This document shows positions 58,161 through 64,000 of a stretch of 64,000 nucleotides of DNA, piece after piece (within the stretch, counting starts at the first letter, position 1; every line of letters starts with the position of its first letter). This DNA is from Roseiarcus sp963709185 (GTDB taxonomy: Bacteria; Pseudomonadota; Alphaproteobacteria; Rhizobiales; Beijerinckiaceae). The DNA lies in NCBI GenBank assembly GCA_963709185.1, contig CAVPVQ010000006.1, positions 62,001-126,000 on the forward strand. The letters run 5' to 3'. The translations under genes were made by a program, and so were the position numbers. The notes under the pieces are model-generated. The model did not search any database, was not told the origin of the DNA, and worked only from the letters and a program-made list of their open reading frames with translations.

Positions 58161-59393
58161 ATGAAATTTTGGCAGTTTTGCGCCATCACCGGCAGCGCAA
58201 TACTCGCGGCTTCGGCGCAGCCCGCTGTCGCAGACGACGACACGATAAAAATAGGAGTCGTCGCCGCGCAGACCGGCGCGTTCGTGTCGGCGGGCAACAC
58301 CATCGGCGCCGGCGTCACGCTCGCAGTGAAAGAGATCAATGACGCCGGCGGCGTCAAGATCGATGGCAAAGCCCGCAAGATACAACTCGAGAACCGAGAC
58401 GACCGCACGGACGTCAATGTCGCGATCGCGGCCGGACGCGAGCTGGTCAACGATATTGGCATCGCCGCGCTCTATGGCACCGAATCGCACGACTTCTCCG
58501 TCTCGATGACCAAAATCACCGGTCCGGCCAAGGTGCTGCAATTCACCGGCAACAGCTCGCTCGGAGCCATCCTCACAAAAGAGTCGGTCGCACCGGGCGC
58601 GCCGCTGCACTATACTTTCCAGAGCGAGCCGCCGGAATTCCAACGCAGCGGCAGCACAGCGCGTGGCGTCCTCAAACTTCTGGGCAAAGAGATTGGCGCG
58701 CCTCTGAAGAACGCTGTCGTTTTCGCCGCCGACGACGCCACCGGCCAGTATTTGTCCGAGCACTATGTCAAAGCGCTCGAAGCGAACGGCCAGCACGTCG
58801 ATTTAATCAAATATCCGCCCAACACGACCGACTTCACACCGTTGCTTACTCGCGCCAAGAGCCTCAATCCGGACACCGTGCACTTCTGGTACAATGGGGA
58901 CGTCACGCTTGTCGCCTTCCCGCAAGCGGTGCAACTCAACGTCGCCAAGGGCTATTTCCTATTCGGGGTGGATCCGGGCGTGTGGGCCGATCGCAAGCTC
59001 GTCTCCACCGCGCCGATCACCCTGAGCTGTGTGCCGATGTGTTGGGGCGCCCCGCCCACGCCCGAGGCCAAGGCCTATTTTGACCGCTATTTTGCGGCGG
59101 GCGCGGTGAAGGGCGTGCAGTCGTCGGTTTCGTTGCTGTATTATGACTACGCCCACTGGTATGCGAAAGCGATCGAGGAAGCCGGCTCGACGGATCCGGA
59201 CAAGATCGTCGCCCAGATCGAAAAGATGAAATATCAAGGCGTGGTTTCGAAGGCGCCGCTCTACTTCGACGATCGACATCGCGTAAGTTTTGCGACCGAG
59301 GTGTGTTTGGTCAAGCCGAACACGTCGGACAAGTTCGAATGCGCGGTCGAAGAACCGCCGACCGAACCGCCGGCCGGCGACAACGGAGGTTGA
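58161..59393 (+). CDS. LIV-type ABC binding protein
   Basis: This 410-residue type I binding protein has a signal peptide ending near AQPAVA (residues 18-23) and mature start DDDTIKIGVVAAQTGAFVSAG. LYGTESHDFSVSMTKITGP and VHFWYNGDVTLVAFPQAV are seen. It ends in a short acidic/Pro-rich tail (EEPPTEPPAGDNGG). The family binds branched-chain amino acids, amides, short carboxylates or aromatics. The substrate is unknown, but a GMC oxidoreductase follows the operon. This first operon gene is preceded by a sigma-70-type promoter. Confidence 0.85.
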   Translation: MKFWQFCAITGSAILAASAQPAVADDDTIKIGVVAAQTGAFVSAGNTIGAGVTLAVKEINDAGGVKIDGKARKIQLENRDDRTDVNVAIAAGRELVNDIGIAALYGTESHDFSVSMTKITGPAKVLQFTGNSSLGAILTKESVAPGAPLHYTFQSEPPEFQRSGSTARGVLKLLGKEIGAPLKNAVVFAADDATGQYLSEHYVKALEANGQHVDLIKYPPNTTDFTPLLTRAKSLNPDTVHFWYNGDVTLVAFPQAVQLNVAKGYFLFGVDPGVWADRKLVSTAPITLSCVPMCWGAPPTPEAKAYFDRYFAAGAVKGVQSSVSLLYYDYAHWYAKAIEEAGSTDPDKIVAQIEKMKYQGVVSKAPLYFDDRHRVSFATEVCLVKPNTSDKFECAVEEPPTEPPAGDNGG

Positions 59394-59554
59394 TCTCCCG
59401 TATCTGCCGGCTGGACCGTATCCTCGGTTCGGCCGGCCTGCCCCGCGCAAACGCCGGCTGTCGCCAAAGGTAACGGCGCGTGGGCTCCTGGCGCGGCCGT
59501 TCTTCAGGGTGGGACACGCAACTGGCGATTCTTGCCCGCCATAGAGACAACTTG

Positions 59555-60424
59555 ATGGAAATTTTTCTGCAGCAGCTTGTCAACAGCCTGTCCGTTGCGA
59601 GCGTCATCATTCTTATTGGCATTGGCATCACGCTGATTTTTGGACTGACGGGCATCATCAACTTCGCCCACGGCGAGTTCCTGATGATTGGCGGCATGAC
59701 GACCTGGCTCGTGGTCACCAGCGGCGGCGGCTTCATCACCGGCCTCATCGCCGCTGTGCTGTTCGTCGGTCTGCTCGGTTTCGTCCTGGAGCGCGGGCTT
59801 TTTCGCCTGACGCTCGACCGCCCCATGAACGGATTCATCATCTCGCTCGGCTTGATCGTCGTCTTGCAGCATTTCGTCATTCGCTTCTGGAACTCGTACC
59901 AGAAAAGCATCCCGGAACCGCTCAGTGGTGTGTGGGAGATCGGCGGCGTACGGATCATCGTCATGCGCGCCGTCGTCGTGCTGATTACCGCGGCGGTTGT
60001 AGCGATTACCTTCTTCGGCATTTCACGCAGCCGCTATGGCCTCGCGCTTCGCGCGAGCGTCGCCGATCAGGAGACCGCGTCGCTGATGGGGGTTCCGGTC
60101 CGGCGCTATGTCACGGGCGTCTTCATATATGGCAGCATGCTTGCCGGTCTGGGCGGCGCGCTGATGATCGCGCTGTTTCCGATCACGCCGTTCATCGGCA
60201 GCACGATTGTCGTGCGTGGCTTCGCGGTGGCCCTGATCGGCGGCCTGGGCAATGTCGCCGGAGCCGTTGTCGCGGGCCTCGTTCTTGGTCTGATGGACGG
60301 GCTCAGCGCTGGCTATGGCCTGCCCGAATGGACAGAGGCTTATTCCTTCGCGCTGATGATCCTGATCCTGCTCCTGCGTCCTCACGGCCTGCTCGGCGGC
60401 ACGGCCGGCCCGCGCTCCGTTTAG
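59555..60424 (+). CDS. livH: LIV-type ABC permease LivH
   Basis: This 289-residue permease has eight helices. LIFGLTGIINFAHGEFLMIGG and the loop around GISRSRYGLALRASVADQE carry the LivH signature, and LGNVAGAVVAGLVLGLMDG ends the domain. The ATG at 59555 is preferred to an upstream in-frame start in the intergenic region. It follows the binding protein by 161 bp and precedes livM by 20 bp. Confidence 0.88.
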   Translation: MEIFLQQLVNSLSVASVIILIGIGITLIFGLTGIINFAHGEFLMIGGMTTWLVVTSGGGFITGLIAAVLFVGLLGFVLERGLFRLTLDRPMNGFIISLGLIVVLQHFVIRFWNSYQKSIPEPLSGVWEIGGVRIIVMRAVVVLITAAVVAITFFGISRSRYGLALRASVADQETASLMGVPVRRYVTGVFIYGSMLAGLGGALMIALFPITPFIGSTIVVRGFAVALIGGLGNVAGAVVAGLVLGLMDGLSAGYGLPEWTEAYSFALMILILLLRPHGLLGGTAGPRSV

Positions 60425-60444
60425 AGCCTGGAGTGAATTTCCGG

Positions 60445-61485
60445 ATGAGTGAGACGGACACCATGGTCGCCGCCGCTTCCGCGCCCGCGCCCCGCGAGAC
60501 GGAGGGTAAGGTGACCGCCCGCGCTCGCCTCACACTGGTCGAACGAATGTTCATGCCGACGATCCTCATCGTCGTCCTTGTTGGCCTCCCATGGGTCCAT
60601 CCCGGCTACCGGCTTCTGTCGCTCGCCACATCGACGGGCATCAGCGCCATCACGCTCTATGGCCTTGCGATCCTCGTCGGGCAGGCGGGCATCATGTCGG
60701 TAGGCCACGCCGCGCTCATGGGCGTCGGCGCCTATACCGGAGCCATCCTTGCGCGCGATCTCAACATGAACTTGTGGGCGGGGCTGCCCTTCGCAGCGGT
60801 CTTCTCGGCGATCGCGGCGGGCCTCGTCGGCCTTCCCTCGCTCCGCGTCGGCGGCCATCACTTCGTGATCATCACGTTCGCCTTTTGCGGTCTTCTCACG
60901 ATCGTCCTGACCAACGGCGGCGCTTTCACCGGCGCCGCTTCGGGCCTCGACATCGGCGCGATAGCGCCGCTGTTCGGCGTCAATTTCGGCAAACTGCAGA
61001 ACACCTACCTGCTTGTGGCGTTCTTCGTTCTGGCGAGCATCGCGCTCACGCGGCTGGTGATGGGCTCCAGCTATGGCCGCACGCTCCGGTCCATCCGCGA
61101 GAATGAACGGCTCGCATCGGCGCTCGGCATCGATGTCCGTTTCCACAAGATTGTCGCCTTCATGGTCAGCGGCGCCTTCGCGGGGGTCGCCGGCATCCTT
61201 CAAGTCTACTTTCTTCAGCACATCTCGCCGGAGCTCTTTGGCGCCTTTCCGAGCGTCTATATCGCGCTGATGGTTATGCTCGGCGGCCCGCGAATGCTCT
61301 ATGGCCCGCTGGCCGGCGCGCTCATCGTCACCTTCCTGCCCGAGGTGCTCAACCTCGATCCGATCGATGCGCGCATCGCCTATGGCGTCGGCCTCATCGC
61401 GGTCATTCTTCTCCTTCCCGGAGGCGTCATGGCCGGGCTTTCGAGCTTGTATATGGCGCTGCGCAGCCGGGCGGCGCGCTTATGA
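60445..61485 (+). CDS. livM: LIV-type ABC permease LivM
   Basis: This 346-residue permease has a soluble N-terminal leader of about 35 residues and about nine helices. GQAGIMSVGHAALMGVGAYT and the EAA-like SSYGRTLRSIRENERLASAL are diagnostic of LivM. Its stop overlaps the livG start (ATGA). No ATPase domain is fused to it. Confidence 0.88.
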   Translation: MSETDTMVAAASAPAPRETEGKVTARARLTLVERMFMPTILIVVLVGLPWVHPGYRLLSLATSTGISAITLYGLAILVGQAGIMSVGHAALMGVGAYTGAILARDLNMNLWAGLPFAAVFSAIAAGLVGLPSLRVGGHHFVIITFAFCGLLTIVLTNGGAFTGAASGLDIGAIAPLFGVNFGKLQNTYLLVAFFVLASIALTRLVMGSSYGRTLRSIRENERLASALGIDVRFHKIVAFMVSGAFAGVAGILQVYFLQHISPELFGAFPSVYIALMVMLGGPRMLYGPLAGALIVTFLPEVLNLDPIDARIAYGVGLIAVILLLPGGVMAGLSSLYMALRSRAARL

Positions 61486-62198
61486 GCGCTCTTGAGATTT
61501 CATGCCTTCGCAAGGCGTTCGGCGGCGTCGTTGCGCTCGACGGGGTCGATCTCTCCATTGACCTCGACGAGATTCTCGGAGTCGTCGGCCCCAACGGTTC
61601 GGGCAAGACCACCCTCTTCAATGTCGTCACCGGAGCGCTAAAGCCGACCGCGGGCGCCGTCCGATGGCGCGGCGAGAATATAGCGGGCCTTCCGACCCAT
61701 CAGATCGCGCGCAAGGGCCTCGTGCGCACCTTCCAGCAGGCGATGTCCTTCCCCGCCCTCTCGGTCCGCGAAAATATCCTCATCGCGCACGAACACGGCG
61801 CCGGAGCCGTCGGCGCCAAGGGCATGTCGCCCAGGGATATCCTCCATTTCGTCGGCCTCGAGGGACGCGAAGAGGAGATCGCCGGATCGATGCCCTTCGG
61901 CAACCTCCGCCGCCTGGGTCTTGCCCTCGCGCTCGCCGCGCGGCCGGCGCTGCTGCTTCTTGATGAACCCGCGGCCGGACTCAACGACAGTGAAACCGAG
62001 CAGCTCGCAGCGCTCATCCTCCAACTGCCCGGTCGCGGCATCGGCGTTTGCCTGATCGATCACGACATGAACCTCATCGCTTCGATCTGCCGCCGCCTCG
62101 TCGTGCTCGACTTCGGCACCAAGATCGCCGAGGGGCCTCCCGACAAAGTGCTCAGCGACAAGAAAGTGATGGAAGTCTACCTGGGAGCGCCGACGTGA
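61482..62198 (+). CDS. livG: LIV-type ABC ATPase LivG
   Basis: This 238-residue ATPase shows Walker A GPNGSGKTTL, the Q-loop FQQAMSFPAL, a LivG-style signature PFGNLRRLGLALALA in place of LSGGQ, Walker B LLLLDEPAAGLND and the switch IDHDMNLI. It overlaps livM by 4 bp and livF by 4 bp, so the three genes are translationally coupled. Confidence 0.9.
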   Translation: MSALEISCLRKAFGGVVALDGVDLSIDLDEILGVVGPNGSGKTTLFNVVTGALKPTAGAVRWRGENIAGLPTHQIARKGLVRTFQQAMSFPALSVRENILIAHEHGAGAVGAKGMSPRDILHFVGLEGREEEIAGSMPFGNLRRLGLALALAARPALLLLDEPAAGLNDSETEQLAALILQLPGRGIGVCLIDHDMNLIASICRRLVVLDFGTKIAEGPPDKVLSDKKVMEVYLGAPT

Positions 62199-62950
62199 AC
62201 CTGCTCGAAGTTGCGAACGTCGACACCGCCTACGGGGCCGTCGCCGTCAATCGCAACGTGTCGCTGTCTATGGCCGAGGGCGAGATTGCGACGATTCTCG
62301 GTCCCAACGGCGCCGGCAAGTCGACGCTTATGCGAGCGATCTGCGGGCTGCTCAAGCCGAAGCGCGGCAAGATCATGCTGGACGGCCAGGATGTCACCGG
62401 GCTCCCACCCGATCGGCTCGCGAAACTGGGCGTTGTCATGGTGCCGGAGGGTCGGCGCATCTTCTCGGATCTGACGGTCCGCGAAAATCTCCGCCTCGGC
62501 GCCTATTCGCGCACGGACCAGAGTCAGGTCGAAGCCGACATCGGTCGTATGGAATCCTACTTTTCGATCCTTGCCAAAAAGCGCACCGCCAAGGGCGGCG
62601 AGCTCAGCGGCGGCCAACAGCAGATGCTCGCCATCGCCCGCGGCCTGATGGCGCGTCCACGCGTTCTTCTGCTCGACGAACCCTCTCTTGGCCTTTCGCC
62701 CCTGATGGTCAAGGAAGTCCAGTCGGTGATCAGCGACGTGCGCAGGAATTTCGGCGCGGCGGTGCTGCTTGTCGAACAGAACGCCGGCCTCGCCTTGTCT
62801 GTCGCGGAGTACGGCTATCTGATGCAATCAGGAAAGATCGTCGTCGCCAGCCCCATCGCCGACCTGCGCGATTCAAACTTGATGCGCGAACTCTATTTGG
62901 GCGGAGGGAAGCGCCCGCCGATCCGGATCGGGGATGTTGCAGCGCATTGA
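62195..62950 (+). CDS. livF: LIV-type ABC ATPase LivF
   Basis: This 251-residue ATPase has a GTG start at 62195, overlapping the livG stop. It shows Walker A GPNGAGKSTL, the canonical signature LSGGQQQMLAIARGL, Walker B VLLLDEPSLGLSP and the switch glutamine/histidine region VEQNAGLALSVAEYG typical of LivF. It ends 36 bp before the convergent GMC oxidoreductase gene. Confidence 0.9.
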   Translation: MNLLEVANVDTAYGAVAVNRNVSLSMAEGEIATILGPNGAGKSTLMRAICGLLKPKRGKIMLDGQDVTGLPPDRLAKLGVVMVPEGRRIFSDLTVRENLRLGAYSRTDQSQVEADIGRMESYFSILAKKRTAKGGELSGGQQQMLAIARGLMARPRVLLLDEPSLGLSPLMVKEVQSVISDVRRNFGAAVLLVEQNAGLALSVAEYGYLMQSGKIVVASPIADLRDSNLMRELYLGGGKRPPIRIGDVAAH

Positions 62951-62986
62951 GCTGCGCCGTCTCCGGCCCCGCGGCGGCAAGGTCGT

Positions 62987-64000
62987 TTACCCCGTCGACG
63001 CCGCTTCCCTGGCATGAGATGGCGCGGTCAGGCGATTGCCGCGCACCATATCAGAAGCCTTTTCTCCGATCATGATGACCGCGGCGTTGGTGTTGGACGA
63101 AATCAGGCGAGGCATGACGGAGCTGTCGCACACGCGCAATCCCTCGATATTGCGCACGCGCAATTGCGGGTCGACCACCGCACGCTCGTCGCTTCCCATG
63201 CGGCAAGTGCCGACGGGATGATAGGCCGAGCGGACGGCCCGACGCGCGAACGCCTGATAGTCCGCCTCGCTTCGCGCACTGTCGCCTGGAATATGCTCCC
63301 GCGCGATGAAACGGGAGAAAGCGCTTTGGGTCATGATCTCCCGGCAGATTTTTACGCCATCGATGGCGCGCGCGAGATCGTAAGGTTCGGCGAAAGCGTT
63401 GGGATCGATCAGCGGCGCGATCATCGGATCAGCGGATCGTAGCGTAACGGAGCCGCGCGAACGCGGACGCAGATGATAGGAATTCAAGGTGCAGCCATTT
63501 CCGCCTGGAACCGCGCCGACGCCTTTCTCAACCCCGGCGCCGGGCAGGAAATGGAATTGCAGGTCGGGCGTCGGTTCCGCGTGATCGCCCCACCAGAAGG
63601 CGCCGCCCTCGACGATGTTGGAAGCGACCGGTCCTTTGCCGAACATCTTGTATTCGAATCCGGCCAGCAATTTCCAATGCAGCTTTTTGTATTTGTCATA
63701 GCTGTAGGGGCCATTAAGCGCATAGACGACGTCGATGTTCATGTGATCTTGCAGATTCTGGCCGACGCCGGGCAAGTCTTGAACGATCGCGATTCCCTGT
63801 TCGCGCAGATGCGCGGCCGGCCCAATGCCCGACAGCATCAACAATTTCGGCGAACCGATCGCGCCGGCCGAAACGATGACTTCGCGATCGGCGCGCAGCA
63901 GAATGGGGCGCCCGTTCTCGACAATCTGAACGCCGATGGCGCGGCCTCGTTCAACGACGACGCGGAGCGCAACAGCGTCGGTGCGCACCGCCAGATTGGG
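62987..64000 (-). CDS. GMC-family flavin oxidoreductase, runs off window
   Basis: The C-terminal 338 residues of a choline-dehydrogenase-type GMC oxidoreductase are visible. EVIVSAGAIGSPKLLMLSGIG, LPGVGQNLQDHMNIDVVYAL and SAYHPVGTCRMGSDERAVVD carry the usual motifs, with the catalytic histidine in the last. SNTNAAVIMIGEKASDMVRG ends the FAD-binding domain. The N-terminal Rossmann part lies beyond the right edge. GMC enzymes oxidise alcohols, sugars and choline. Its convergent place after the LIV operon suggests oxidation of an imported compound, but that is inference. Confidence 0.87.
   Translation of the reverse strand, partial: PNLAVRTDAVALRVVVERGRAIGVQIVENGRPILLRADREVIVSAGAIGSPKLLMLSGIGPAAHLREQGIAIVQDLPGVGQNLQDHMNIDVVYALNGPYSYDKYKKLHWKLLAGFEYKMFGKGPVASNIVEGGAFWWGDHAEPTPDLQFHFLPGAGVEKGVGAVPGGNGCTLNSYHLRPRSRGSVTLRSADPMIAPLIDPNAFAEPYDLARAIDGVKICREIMTQSAFSRFIAREHIPGDSARSEADYQAFARRAVRSAYHPVGTCRMGSDERAVVDPQLRVRNIEGLRVCDSSVMPRLISSNTNAAVIMIGEKASDMVRGNRLTAPSHAREAASTG

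Noticed and set aside
1..64000. CRISPR array or rRNA operon
   Set aside because: No regularly spaced repeat cluster and no rRNA-like stretch was seen anywhere in the window.

Overview
The window is high-GC DNA from an alphaproteobacterium, most likely a member of the Rhizobiales (Hyphomicrobiales). This rests on a fabD-fabG-acpP-fabF-mltG block, a pgsA-moaD-moaE block, the cell-cycle regulator TrcR (DUF1013), a SAM-II riboswitch ahead of metZ, and a glnB-glnA pair. The genus cannot be fixed from sequence reading alone. Most of the window is housekeeping chromosome, with two accessory patches next to tRNA 3' ends and several catabolic or transport cassettes.

Layout. 0-2.3 kb: the end of an IS21-family element abuts the C-terminal stump of an OLD/TOPRIM nuclease, followed by an intact UvrD-like helicase. 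Together they look like a Gabija defence pair whose nuclease has been lost. The 3' end of tRNA-Tyr faces this patch. 3-7.5 kb: rlmB and a large DUF2339 membrane protein. 7.6-13.2 kb: fatty-acid synthesis genes plus mltG on the minus strand. 13.4-15.2 kb: a GT87 membrane protein and a cysteine-cluster protein. 15.4-17.3 kb: glnB-glnA with a clear terminator. 17.5-21.7 kb: dnaB and alr, with a divergent SDR/MerR pair between them.

21.7-27.2 kb: a LacI-family repressor with a serine hydrolase and a one-permease sugar ABC importer. Matching palindromic operators lie on both sides of the repressor gene. 27.2-33.6 kb: a probable ureide (allantoin-like) cassette with a racemase-family protein, a PuuE-type allantoinase, a PotABCD-type ABC importer and a divergent GntR/FCD regulator with three identical 8-bp palindromes. 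All four ABC genes carry many frameshifts, about 16 in 3.8 kb, while the flanking genes are intact. 33.6-38.2 kb: an orphan amino-acid-type binding protein, then mostly small secreted or membrane proteins of unknown role, and tRNA-Gly.

38.2-48.6 kb: a frameshifted dCTP deaminase, metZ under a SAM-II riboswitch, moaE, moaD, pgsA, upp, a Sel1-repeat protein, trcR, prpE and a TauE-type exporter. 48.7-56.2 kb: a spermidine-synthase-like membrane protein, a frameshifted acyl-CoA synthetase, an RlpA-like protein, denD and an orphan histidine kinase. 56.4-64 kb: tRNA-Arg, an IS630/IS66 graveyard, a pRiA4b ORF-3-like protein, then a complete branched-chain-type ABC operon (binding protein, two permeases, two ATPases) and a convergent GMC oxidoreductase that runs off the window.

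No rRNA genes, CRISPR array, replication origin or integrase was seen. The best candidates for follow-up are the disrupted Gabija locus, the racemase-like protein without its catalytic cysteines in a cassette with a frameshifted transporter, and the operator families of the LacI, MerR and FCD regulators.
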